Below, piece by piece: positions 50,520 through 60,628 of a stretch of DNA of 64,000 bases. The DNA is taken from positions 582,501-646,500 of the forward strand of contig CALZFC010000013.1 of assembly GCA_945643635.1 (NCBI GenBank), read 5' to 3'. The notes under the pieces are model-generated. The model had not been told where the DNA came from and searched no databases. It saw only the letters and a list, made by a program, of their open reading frames with translations. The stretch comes from Allodiplogaster sudhausi. Lineage: Eukaryota > Nematoda > Chromadorea > Rhabditida > Diplogasteridae. Both the position numbers and the translations under genes were made by a program. Within the stretch, counting starts at the first letter, position 1, and each line of letters begins with the position of its first letter.

Positions 50520-51480
50520 AGGCGACTTCGATTTTGGCTCTTTTGCGACTTTGACGGGCTGCAACTTTTTTTCTGATGGACGTACAGAAATGAAAAAAAT
50601 AGTGTCGTGTAGCCCGTTCAAAAATTAATATGATTCCTGGAGTTGAGATCATTTCGAGCTTTGGTAGATCAGTGGGAGGCCGGCGCGTAAACCATACCTT
50701 TTTGGGGTACTTTTTGAGAGGGCCATTCCGCTTTTGATGTAACTGAATCCGATCTCTCCTAGATCCCTCCATTCCGCTTTTGATGTAACTGAATCCGATT
50801 TTAGAGTTTTTGACGGCGCATCTTTTAATACCATAATTATCCACTTTTGGACACTGGGTGTATGAGATATTATCGATTGAATGGTCAAACTTTTTTGTTA
50901 GGAGCGAACCTTCTAAAATTCATATCTTTATGAATAGGGAAGGTAGAGGGATGGGTGTTTCAGAATCATGCAGAGTTTCACGATAGCTTCAATATGAGTA
51001 TAGTTGGGTTTGGCTGGGTTGTCATTAAAGTGCCCTGCCAGGGCCGTGAAGTGGCAAATTTTTGGAACGCACTTGGGGATTTAATTTCTTCTCGATAGCT
51101 AAAGCTTTTGCGACATGTTATATACCATTCCGTAGCTCTCGTGAAGGCGAATGACTTTCTCATACAAAAGTTTTCATATTTTGCCTTTTTTGATCTACTT
51201 TTGGTGTCAGAATGTTCAGGCCTCTATTTCGGCCTTAGCTATCACTGACACTTTTTGGCGCATATTTTTTTTTATTGTAGAGCCTTACATTAGCTATCGA
51301 ATGATGGGTAGATCATGATATTTGATCCAGGCATATTCGAGATATGAATTATTTTGTGGCTATTTGGTACATTTTCAGTGCACGTCGAAACTCATGGGTC
51401 TCAGGTTCGGAGTCGCGCGCGCGCAAACTCTTTTGCGCGCTTAGGACTCCTGCTGAAATTATAAGAGTGCTATCATAGAC
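50520..51480. repeat. 0.9-kb dispersed repeat, copy 2
   Basis: Direct-orientation copy of 49,170-50,150. It has an extra tandem duplication, CCATTCCGCTTTTGATGTAA at 50,720 and 50,769. The B-box-like end is mutated (GGTTCGGAGTCGC). Confidence 0.85.
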
Positions 51481-51732
51481 TAAAAAGTCCATGCTTTCTA
51501 AAGAGCGTAAAACTGAGAACTAGGACAACGTTTTGCAGGTTAATGATTCTCCTTAATCTCGTTTGCGTATATGCGGGAAATATTGCTATGCTCACAAGAT
51601 ACATCTCTTCGAGCTTCTTTTTAAAAAAATGATTTAATTCCACACTTTTCATTCCATTCTGCCCTTACCACCATTAGCATATCCATTTGCCATTCGAATG
51701 TCATTATGATTTCATTATATTTGTAGTCACTC

Positions 51733-51812
51733 TCCCCTGGCTGGCTCTTTGCGAGCGGTTCTTTCCATCACTGTGGGCCTATGCAGAGCTGGTTGCTGAG
51801 AAAAAAAGGTTA
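51733..51812 (+). other. possible isolated exon
   Basis: Bounded by ATTTGTAG and AAAG/GTTATC. An open frame reads TLPWLALCERFFPSLWAYAE then LVAEKK. It could belong with 48,756 in one unrecognised gene. Just downstream, AAGTACTACAATCACTGTTT, CGTGGAATTTAATATGCATT is tandemly repeated (51,853 and 51,900). Confidence 0.25.
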
Positions 51813-52297
51813 TCTCCCCGAGTCTTCTTCTTCACGTTCATACATTCTATCAAGTACTACAATCACTGTTTCGTGGAATTTAATATGCATTTTAAAGCTA
51901 AGTACTACAATGACTGTTTCGTGGAATTTAATATGCATTTTCTGAGAAATAATCACGCAAAGCAGAAAGAATAAAAAAATATAATATTTAAAAAAATTTA
52001 ATGAAAATATAAAATAAAATAAAATAAAAGTAGAAAATATAAAATAAAAGTAGAAAAAAATAAACGTAAAAATCTTTTGCATCTGTGATCCCTTGGTCGC
52101 ATTTTGGAATCGCCGCTTAAACCAAACTCTTAAACGGATTCGTTTACTGTAGTCTAGGGAGGAAACGTTTAAATTTGGTTTTGGAGTAAAGTTTCCTCGT
52201 GAATTGAATGCAAATTCTATGTGTACATTTGTTATTGTTTCGTCGCGAGCATTTATTTGTATTTATTGTGAAGGAGAAAATTAGTTTAGTCCTAGAA

Positions 52298-54102
52298 ATG
52301 GCCACTGCTCCGCGATTCCCCATCGGGCCTTCTCCGCATGAGCTGCGCGGTTTGATGATTCGTCAGTCAGCATGCGAAATGTTCATCAAATTCCCTGAAG
52401 GTAATAATCTGTTAATGAATTGCTTTACTCACTATTCACCATTCATTATAATCATTGACGAGGATTTGGTTGCTTCTCTTTTTTAGGGGACACTCCCACC
52501 CAGCCCGGCGTCAAGAATTTGATCACGGCGCTATACAAGAGTTATAGCAGCAGACTCGACGGCATCCACCCCTCGCTGGCCGAGCCAAGCGTCTTCTTGG
52601 AAGATACACGTCAAGGATTCGAACTCTTCCGCCTTTGCTACTCGAGCGTGCATCTCCGTGACATGGGATTCAAACTCATTGCAAGGTTTGTGGTTTTAAC
52701 TGATTTATACAAAAAGGATATCTAAACATATTGCAACCATCTTATTTCGGAACATTGAAAACTTTTGCAATGACGTGACATTTTTGTTTAAAACAAAAAT
52801 ATGTTGATTACTCCAAACGGCGTGTTGATGGAGAACAAGAGATGGGACTTCAATACCAACACATTCGTCGTTGAGAACTACGAGAGCAAGCATCGCCGCT
52901 TCTCTGAACTGAGTTTGTATTGAAAATGTTTTCAGTTTCTTTCCCTAACAGTAAAATAAGGCTATTTTTGCGATGTAAATTTGCATTTAGATTTCTTGAA
53001 CGAGCTGCCAAAAGAGGTACGCGAAGTCGTCACGAAGCATGGGCTTATTGGGAAGAAGAAAGAAGAGATGTCTTCCCAATTCGTGGATGCGAACTTCTTC
53101 AGTCAGGCAAAAGGTACTTTCATTTTTTTTTGCTAATTGTTCATTTCCTTTCACTACATGTCTTTTGATTTATAGCTTTGCGGCTTAATTATTATTTTAT
53201 TCTCTGCTAATGTTTCTGTAACGAAAGTAAAAAGGAAAGTTCAATATAGTTCATGCCTTTTAATATTAAATAAGTTAAACATTTTTCTCAGCTGGTGCTG
53301 CGCTGTCGCCTCCGCAGAAGGAAGATGACAAGTACGGCGCTAAGTTTCCGCGAAATGGTAAGTCTACGTTATATTCACACGAATGTTTAAACTTACTCTT
53401 ACCAATGACAAGAAGGCAGTCGACAAAGCTCAGCTCATTTGTCATATTTTCGCCCTGATTTCTCCTTTTTTATTGTTCTAATTTAACATTCTTATCTTCA
53501 CAAAAGCTTTGCTTAAGCATTTTTTTCTCTGCAGTTGCTCATCTCCCGCAAAATGATTCTGATGCTGTCGTTCCCGTTGATGCTGCGTCTTCTGCAGGTG
53601 AACACGATCCATTCAGTGATTTGTTCAAATGGCCAACTCCTTCTTCTGCGAATAAGAGTCTTGGTTCGTAATCTATTGAATTCAGAATATCTTTTTTTCA
53701 ATATGTTTGCTTATCCAAGTATACTGAAAACATAATTCAGTTGCATTATTGAAGTTTTCATGTCCACATAATACTTTGCAAAACAATTTTTGCAGCAATG
53801 GAAAACAAATCGAGTGTGGCCCCCGCACGTGCGGCATCTGAGTCACTCAAGATAACTGACTGTGCAGGTTCATTGTGTTTTTTTTAAACTGTGTTTCCCC
53901 AATATATATCATTATAGTATTAGAATAGTTCTTTTCAGCAATTCCAATCGACATTCTGACCTCTCTCACCTCCGCTGGCATGGGAATTGCTCTCTCTGAT
54001 CACTTTGTCAACTACTGGAGAAGCAAGGGGGCCGCAGCTAGAAACCTTACCATCAAGGATCTCCTCAGGCTCTTCAAGCGAGACGGTGCCTCTAAGGAAT
54101 AA
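52298..54102 (+). CDS. unrecognised small multi-exon gene
   Basis: Start MATAPRFPIGPSPHELRGLM (ATG 52,298). Exons 52,298-52,400, 52,487-52,685, about 52,801-52,912, 52,991-53,113, 53,292-53,357, 53,535-53,663, 53,796-53,867 and 53,939-54,102 (TAA). From exon 3 onward every intron is phase 1 with a canonical TTTCAG/TGCAG acceptor. The exception is the exon 2/3 junction: no AG in suitable phase precedes LITPNGVLMENKRWDFNTNT, so a non-canonical site, a missing piece or a second start at 52,801 is needed. Other segments: NELPKEVREVVTKHGLIGKK, EHDPFSDLFKWPTPS, and C-terminal DILTSLTSAGMGIALSDHFV, RNLTIKDLLRLFKRDG. No signal peptide, membrane segment or known domain is apparent. I do not recognise the family. 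Confidence 0.6.
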
Positions 54103-54780
54103 AGTGATTCCCTTTGGCCCTGACTCTTTTTTTTGTCCTTTAACGTCGTGTATTTAATTGCATTTTATATTTAAAACTTTTTAATCGAAGGACTAAACTT
54201 AAACCATTTGTTTTGTTGGCAAATTTAATTTTTTTCTTATTTTCAAACATTACTAAGAATAATGATCCCGTCTCTTAGCATTCTGCTACATTTCAATCTC
54301 AGCATGAGTTGTTTGGCAAATATGAAGCACAGTTTAATGGTCAAGAACCGCGGCAGTGATTTGGAGTTCTTGCATAGTAACTCTGTCTGGATGTACTTAG
54401 GGTATATGCTCTAATTATTTCTGCCTTTCTCATCTCCCTTATTTGATTCTGTTCCTTTATATTCCCTCAACGAACAAAGACTTCCTTTAACTACGAACGC
54501 TTTAACTTTATTACTTATTCTTCATTTTGCCTTGTATAATTTTATTTGTTGTTGAATTCGACGTTGGCACTTATGAAAGTGTTGATAAAACGACCTTGAC
54601 TGTTCTTATTGTTTATGCTCCGATGTTCTCGTTTGGCCCTTTTTTATGATTCGCACGTCGCGATGTTTGTTTTCATTTAATTTCCATTTTGTTAAACTGA
54701 ATAAAGCTCCCGCAAAACGATCTTTCATTTCATGATTGAAAAGTTGAATGCGATGTTAATACATTCAAATATTTAATAGA
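54103..54780. other. region downstream of the small gene, no gene seen
   Basis: AT/T-rich. TGAATAAAGC at 54,699 is a plausible poly(A) signal, about 600 bp after the stop. Nothing coding. Confidence 0.4.
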
Positions 54781-54814
54781 TGGTATTGCTTCGTTCGGTG
54801 TAGTACGGTGGTTA

Positions 54815-54950
54815 CGGTGAGCCGAGGGTATACTGTAGCGCCAGTCCCAACCACACCGGGCGGGCTGCTTGTGGTGTGTAGCTGAGACGTGATCGATAGG
54901 CGCCGAGATCCGGTTCGGAATCAAGAGCATCCTGATCCAGGTTGGTTTTT
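54815..54950 (-). pseudogene. possible short coding fragment
   Basis: The minus strand reads DQDALDSEPDLGAYRSRLSY then TPQAARPVWLGLALQYTLGS and a stop, with codon use and GC content unlike the AT-rich surroundings. The source gene is not recognised and no convincing acceptor precedes it. The opposite strand has stops and a CCAG/GTTGG donor-like site. Confidence 0.3.
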
Positions 54951-55134
54951 TTTGGAATAATGTACCTGTAAAGTTTGTCATCCTCGCGCCTTGCCTTCTT
55001 CCATTTTATGTTCACGATTATCACGTTCCTTTTTTTATTTTGTTCTTGAAACATTGAGTTTAGTGTCATAGGTCTCTTTTGCAAGTAATTTCTGAGTTTT
55101 AGTTGTTTCGGATTGAAAGCGTTTTATTTTCTAG

Positions 55135-55217
55135 GTCTTCGCATCGAGTGCCTTCCCTGGCATTTCCCGATTCGTCGGCTTCTTCTTCCCGCTGATCCTC
55201 TCTTCTCTTCATTTGCG
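55135..55217 (+). other. possible isolated terminal exon
   Basis: After TTTTCTAG the frame ASSAFPGISRFVGFFFPLIL, SSLHLR is open to TAG. Hydrophobic and short. It could be the end of an unrecognised gene or chance. Confidence 0.2.
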
Positions 55218-55479
55218 TTAGTATTTTCCTAAATATTACTGAGTTCTATTTTGTAACTCCTACAAGCAAAAGATTTCTCTTTTCCTTTGACCATGGGAAT
55301 TAGATCTTGCTAAGGATTAAACTTTTTTCGCCGCTCCTTTGATATATTATTTTTCTAATAATTTTAAGGATTTAATTTCTTTCAATAGGCGTTGAAGCAA
55401 ATAAAAAATAAATTCAATTCAAATGCTCACAAAAATGTTGAAAAAAGTAATGCATCTTGGGCACCGAACTTGGCTCGGT

Positions 55480-55540
55480 TATGTTGCAGTCCAACCATTT
55501 ACCAATTAGACACGCAACCTCTTAAGACGAGCGCTATTTT
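55480..55540 (-). other. tRNA-like sequence
   Basis: The minus strand reads GTGTCTAATTGGTAAATGG (A-box-like), then GGACTGCAACATAACC and GCCAAGTTCGGTGCCC (weak B box). Probably a tRNA pseudogene or SINE relic. Confidence 0.3.
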
Positions 55541-55737
55541 AGTTTGAATGGTGTAAATCCGAGAATTGAATTTAGAAACCTAGCAATATGTATATCTATC
55601 GAAAGAGAAATGGAAGAGCAGTTAATTGCATTTTGAATAATCCATATTGGTTTATTGTGCACTGAGCAATATTAACAGGAAACGATGAGCTTTGGCATGT
55701 TCACTAAGGCGTTCTGATAGAAGCATTGAATAGGCAA

Positions 55738-55815
55738 TCGATTGGAGGGTCCGTGGTATGTTGCTAGCGATGTCGGTTGTGCACCCAAAGGTCCCGGGTT
55801 TAATTCCCTTGTAAT
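55738..55815 (+). other. tRNA-like sequence
   Basis: GGGTCCGTGGTATGTTGCTAGC followed by GGTCCCGGGTTTAATTCCC, a good B box and T arm, at tRNA-like spacing. The acceptor stem does not pair, so a SINE or pseudogene is more likely than a functional tRNA. Confidence 0.35.
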
Positions 55816-56250
55816 GAAAGAACTTTTGTCGTTTTAGTTTACTCACCTGAGCATAAGGAATGTTATGTGCTTACCTGTAATAAAGCTAATTGTGTTCAAT
55901 TCCCATTTCCTCTTGAAATTCTCTCGCTCCACTCTAATTTTTTTTTTCTTTGATTTTATTATTTTTATTTTTGTTCGAATGCGGTGAATGTCACTGTTCT
56001 TGTCTCTCTCTCTTTCTCTTTTCTCCTTTCACTCTCGTTCCAATCTAATTTTTTTCCTTTTTTTCTTTTTGTTCGAATGAATCAAAATTCTGACTAATAA
56101 AAAATTTGTATTTTTAAGAACATTTTTTTAATGTTTGTTTTATTTTTAAGTTTAAGAATATATATTTTTTTCCTAATATTTTAACTAACTTTTTAGGTTT
56201 GAATATCTTTTTTTAAACTAAATTTTTAAAGACTGCTTTTTTCAGGTAGT

Positions 56251-56532
56251 ATGTCTGAAGAAGTGAGTAAGGTGCTGCGATCTGCGGAACGTGTGTGCAG
56301 TGACGACTGCGATGAAAGCAACCACACCGGCCCTGGCGAGCACAAGGTACTTCACTCGGTAGAATAGTAAAAAGAGAGAATGAGTTAGTGAGAGAGAGAG
56401 AGCGAGAATAGGATTAGACATATCCCACCCCATCCCTCACATCGTTGACGGTGACGCCCGTGTCGTTTGTCGAGGAAGATGGCCATCGACCTCATCGGCA
56501 ACTCGGATGTCAGTCCGCCCTTCCCTGACTAA
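56251..56532 (+). CDS. possible two-exon small protein
   Basis: After a TTTTTTCAG acceptor (56,245) ATG at 56,251 opens MSEEVSKVLRSAERVCSDDC, DESNHTGPGEHK to a CAAG/GTACTT donor at 56,346. After a 132-nt intron, MAIDLIGNSDVSPPFPD ends at TAA 56,530-56,532. Both parts are in phase 0. About 50 residues, acidic, no known domain. The 5' acceptor suggests a 5' UTR intron or trans-splicing. Low certainty. Confidence 0.3.
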
Positions 56533-56949
56533 TCTACAGTACCTTTGCAGCATTGATTCAAGAGATGAAGTGAGAGTTTTTGTTTCAATTTTTTTATGAA
56601 GGGATGATATAAAGTGGGCAGGACAGGATTAGTATTCTCTAATTGATTTTTTTTATTATTTTAGTTTAATAGAAAAGAAATAGCGCAGTCGTTGAAGCAC
56701 ATTAATTTTTTTTTCTCAGAACATTTTTTAGCGAAGTTTATGGTGAAGTATTTTATTCAACAGTCTGTCTAAAAATAATTAAATGACTTGGACTATTTTA
56801 AATTGGTTAAAATTTTCAACCACTGCGTTTTTTTCTCGATATTTTTTTATTATTTTCAGATATGAGTTATTTACTAGAATGTTTTTTATCTGTGCATGAA
56901 TCACTTTTATCACTGCACGGCATGTCACAACTCATGCACACAGATAGAG

Positions 56950-57233
56950 ACCACATGAAAGTGTTAAGGTAAAGATCCGTGAAAAGGATGTAGACCTTAT
57001 TATTGGTATAGATCTGTGGCATGAGTTCACATCACCACACGGCACTGCACTGTTTGAATCATTGTAAATTGGTAGTCTTATTGGGTCCCGTGTTGATATG
57101 GGCAAAGGCATAGATCCGCTATGAAGGATAGAGACCACAGGCAAAGATCCATTAATGGATATAGGCCATCGCATAAATCAGTACGGTCAACTTGATGAGG
57201 CTATCTTTTTGCAAAGAATTACAGCGTTTCTGT

Positions 57234-57270
<37 letters not shown>

Positions 57271-58345
57271 ATGAGTTAATTGGTAACCTTGTAAGGTTCA
57301 CCGTAACTGATAAAGGCAACGGTAAAGATCCGCTATGAAGGATAGAGGCCACAGGCAAAGATCCATTAATGGATATAGGCCACCGCATACATTAGTACGG
57401 TCAACTTGATGAGACTACCTTTTCTCTCTCTCTCCCTTTGTATGTGTTAAGTGGTAACCTTGTTTGGTTCACCTAATACTGATAGAGGCAACGGCAAAGA
57501 TCCGCTCTGAAGGATAGAGGCCAAAGGCAAAGATCCGTTTAAGGAAATAGGCCACTGCATAAATCAGTATGGTGAATCTAATGAGGAAGCCTTTTTGTTA
57601 TGATGTCATACATGATATATCCGTTCAAAGGCCTTCGCAGCAAGCCTATAAACTGCTACATCTAATTGAAAGGCAAAGATCCGTTATGAAGGATAGAGGC
57701 CAAGGCAAAGATCCTTTTATGGATATTAGCCACAACAAAGCAGAGTGAATTGGTAGTCCCGGTTGGTTCACAGCATACTGATAGAGGCAACGGTAAAGAT
57801 CCGCTATGAAGGATAGAGGCCACAGGCAAAGATCCATTAATGGATATAGGCCACCGCATACATTAGTACGGTCAGCTTGATGAGACTACCTTTTCTCTCT
57901 CTCTCCCTTTGTATGTGTTAAGTGGTAACCTTGTTTGGTTCACCTAATACTGATAGAGGCAACGGCAAAGATCCGCTCTGAATTATAGAGGCCAAAGGCA
58001 AAGATCCGTTTAAGGATATAGGCCACTGCATAAATCAGTATGGTGAATCTAATGAGGAAGCCTTTTTGTTATGATGTCATACATGATATATCCGTTCAAA
58101 GGCCTTCGCAGCAAGCCTATAAACTGCTACATCTAATTGAAAGGCAAAGATCCGTTATGAAGGATAGAGGCCAAGGCAAAGATCCTTTTATGGATATTAG
58201 CCACAACAAAGCAGAGTGAATTGGTAGTCCCGGTTGGTTCACAGCATACTGATAGAGGCAACGGTAAAGATCCGCTATGAAGGATAGAGACCAAAGGCAA
58301 AGATCCGTTTACGGATATAGGCCACCGCGTATATCAGCATGGTGA
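56950..58345. repeat. 471-bp tandem array made of covarying hairpins
   Basis: GGTAAAGATCCGCTATGAAGG recurs at 57,321, 57,792 and 58,263, an exact 471-bp period with few differences; 56,950-57,300 is an older diverged copy. Each unit holds pairs of hairpins of the form GGCAAAGATCC-loop-GGATANAGGCC: an ATCC/GGAT inner stem, a purine internal loop AAAG opposite ANAG, and an outer GGC/GCC stem. At 56,966 the outer stem is AAGGT/ACCTT instead, a compensatory change. At least fifteen hairpins are present. Short CT runs are embedded. No coding. Confidence 0.85.
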
Positions 58346-58394
58346 ACTTTCTGGGGCTACCTTATTGAATTTTATACCATTCCACTGTGTTCTG

Positions 58395-58684
58395 CTCTTT
58401 CACCTTTTTTTCTTTATTTCTCTCTCTCTCTCTTTATTTCTCTTTCAATCTCTCTCACTCTATCTTTCTCTCTCAGTCTCTCTTTCTCTATCTCTGCCCC
58501 TGTCTTTTATTTCTCTTTCTATGTCCTTGCCTCGGTGTCTCTCTCTCTCTCTCTCTCTTTATTTATTTATCTTTCTCTCTGTCTGTCTGTCTGTCTGTAT
58601 CTGTCTCTCTCTCTCTCTTTCTCTTTCTCTTTTCCTCTATTTCTCTATCTCTCTCTTTCATCTCCCTCTCTTTCTCTATCTCTG

Positions 58685-58720
<36 letters not shown>

Positions 58721-58815
58721 CCTGTCTCTGTCTATCTTTCTCTCTCTCACACTCTCTTTCTCTGTCTTTTATCTCGCTGTCTCTGTTTCTGCCTCTGTAT
58801 CTTTCTCACTTTCTT

Positions 58816-58857
<42 letters not shown>

Positions 58858-58949
58858 AATCTTTCTGTCTCTGTCTCTGTCTCTCTCTTGCTCTCTCTCT
58901 CTCTTTCTCTCTCTCTCTCTGTCTCTCACTCTCACTCTCACTCTCTCTC

Positions 58950-58992
<43 letters not shown>

Positions 58993-59010
58993 CTTGTTCT
59001 CTCTGTCTTT
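58395..59010. repeat. CT-rich tract, 0.6 kb
   Basis: CTCTCT with CTGTCTGT interruptions. All long open frames here, on both strands, are repeat artefacts. Confidence 0.95.
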
Positions 59011-59168
59011 CCTCTCTACTTATCAATGAAAGACCAAGGCGCAGCATGTCTTTAAACTGCAGTCTGCTCACTGAATGCCATGAAAGCCAATTAATGATTG
59101 AACTGAGCCATACAAAGGCGACGAATGATCTGTAATTCATACGAGTACTACCTCAGGTTTATTAAATA

Positions 59169-59247
59169 ACCCGTCATGAGATTAAAGGGACGAAACGGGT
59201 CAATGTTTCTGTATATGTCAGGTTCTCATCTGATGAGTCCCGCCTGA
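59169..59247 (+). ncRNA. hammerhead-like RNA with permuted strand order, copy 1
   Basis: Stem III ACCCGT (59,169-59,174) with ACGGGT (59,195-59,200); C17 at 59,175; stem I ATGAGA (59,176-59,181) with TCTCAT (59,224-59,229); core CTGATGA (59,230-59,236); stem II GTCCC (59,237-59,241) with GGGAC (59,187-59,191); core GAA (59,192-59,194). A fourth stem TCAGG/CCTGA (59,218-59,222 with 59,243-59,247) encloses the CTGATGA strand. All conserved hammerhead positions are present, including the A15.1-U16.1 and G10.1-C11.1 pairs. The linear order is cleavage strand, GAA strand, CUGAUGA strand, so the stems cross (pseudoknot). Cleavage would be expected after C 59,175. Activity is inference. Confidence 0.75.
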
Positions 59248-59606
59248 ACTGATATGTTGGTGAAGAATGCTATCAATGCACTATTAATTTATTGTGAATT
59301 TTATTAACAAGGTTCCTTTTCCGAACCTTCCTGTCTTTCTTTCAAACAGTCGTAAAGCGTGATCGATCAATTTTATTGAGCCAGAATATGAAAGTAACAT
59401 TCACGACTGATTCATATATTTTTATTATTATGCATCGATAAAGATCCATTGATTTTTATTAATTAAGAATGATCGCCAATTTTTGCACTGAATCACATGA
59501 ATATTTTGAAGTAGAACGGGTGTTTTTCCAAATAAAGAATGAATGAAGTATTCTGAAAATATTACTCAAGAAAGAAAGGAATGATCGTCAAAGCTTCAAT
59601 TGCATA

Positions 59607-59685
59607 ACCCGTCATGAGATTAAAGGGACGAAACGGGTCAACGTTTCTGAATGTATCAGGTTCTCATCTGATGAGTCCCGCCTGA
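59607..59685 (+). ncRNA. hammerhead-like RNA with permuted strand order, copy 2
   Basis: Same strands at ACCCGT 59,607-59,612, C 59,613, ATGAGA 59,614-59,619, GGGAC 59,625-59,629, GAA 59,630-59,632, ACGGGT 59,633-59,638, TCAGG 59,656-59,660, TCTCAT 59,662-59,667, CTGATGA 59,668-59,674, GTCCC 59,675-59,679 and CCTGA 59,681-59,685. The TTAAA linker and all spacings equal copy 1, while the intervening segment has several substitutions. Confidence 0.75.
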
Positions 59686-60119
59686 AGAAATGCTTTGATT
59701 AAGAATGTTATCAATGCAATATTATTATGTGTGTGAATATTATTAACAAGGCTCGCTTTATGTTCCTTTATATCATTCTTTTGAATGAACCAGAATGTGA
59801 AGTTCATCTGAACGACTGATGAATATATCTCATTTATTTTAAATATAATAAATCAATAAAGTTCAATCGACCTTTGTTAATTATGAATGATCGACGATAT
59901 ATGCTCTGTATTACGTGAATATTTTGGAGATCAATAGGTGTTCTTACATATAAAGAATGATTGAAGTATTCTGACTATATTAATCGAGAATGAAACGAAT
60001 GATCGGATATGAATTGTATATAAGAAATTTTTACTCTTCACCATTCCGTTGAAAATTATCAGAGTATGATATATACTGAATGATTGAACTTCAAGTGCCG
60101 TCAAACATACAATTGCATT

Positions 60120-60198
60120 ACCCGTCATCAGATTAAAGGGACGAAACGGGCTAATTGTTTGCAATATACCAGGTTCTGATCTGATGAGTCCCGCCTGG
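60120..60198 (+). ncRNA. hammerhead-like RNA with permuted strand order, copy 3 (compensatory changes)
   Basis: Stem I is ATCAGA (60,127-60,132) with TCTGAT (60,175-60,180): relative to copies 1 and 2 one G-C pair has become C-G. The fourth stem is CCAGG/CCTGG (60,169-60,173 with 60,194-60,198), a U-A to C-G change. Core CTGATGA (60,181-60,187), GAA (60,143-60,145), GTC (60,124-60,126) and stem II (60,138-60,142 with 60,188-60,192) are unchanged; stem III keeps five pairs and loses the outermost. The 3' end is about 430 nt upstream of the ULP reading frame. Confidence 0.8.
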
Positions 60199-60628
60199 AG
60201 AAAAATATCTATAAAACAGTCAATATCATATGCAAGCTAATAACTTGTTATTGTGAGCCATCAACTATGAATGAATGAAATGGAACTGATTACAGAAGAG
60301 ATTGATATTGCATTCAATTTGAATTAATAATTCAGTTTGTTTGAGAAATCTGAAGAATGAATTTAATCTGTATGATCAAGATGTGACTGCAAGAATTGCA
60401 TGTACATATCGAGAGAGACGAGTAATGAACCAATAATAAGGATAAATTTTGTGTATCTGCTCTGTCTGATGTGCTATCAGCAAAGTTTTCTTTAGTGCCT
60501 GTGTGCAAATGAGGTGCAGAAGTGCCCGATCATGATGTATGTACATATTTGCATTGTTGATGTGGCGTGGCGCATAAGATATGTGTAGCCGATAACAGAC
60601 CAGTGAACTATTTAATTCACTTTTGCAG

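Larger units (their letters stand above)
59150..60205 (+). repeat. diverged tandem repeat units carrying hammerhead-like elements
   Basis: Unit starts are near 59,165, 59,603 and 60,116 (spacing 438 and 513 bp). Besides the conserved 80-nt element, the units share AAGAATG(C/T)TATCAATGCA, TATTAACAAGG, CCAGAAT(A/G)TGAA, AATATTTTG(A/G)AG and GAAGTATTCTGA. The 80-nt element is far better conserved than the rest, which implies selection on it. Confidence 0.8.

Noticed and set aside
54785..54960. 5S rRNA or tRNA gene in a GC-richer patch
   Set aside because: No 5S internal control region or cloverleaf; the minus-strand open frame explains it somewhat better.
57300..58345. Hairpin array as tRNA or 5S rRNA cluster
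   Set aside because: Hairpins lack cloverleaf geometry, pol III boxes and 5S signature sequences.
58365..59140. 164-222 codon open frames in CT repeat
   Set aside because: Same artefact of low-complexity sequence; no acceptor, domain or sensible composition.
59169..60198. Ordinary type I, II or III hammerhead within a single copy
   Set aside because: The three core strands are present but in the order cleavage-GAA-CUGAUGA; no rotation gives a standard type, and the minus strand does not carry the core motifs.
59150..60205. CRISPR-like direct repeats
   Set aside because: Unit spacing of 440-510 bp with similar intervening sequence and a eukaryotic setting; not repeat-spacer architecture.
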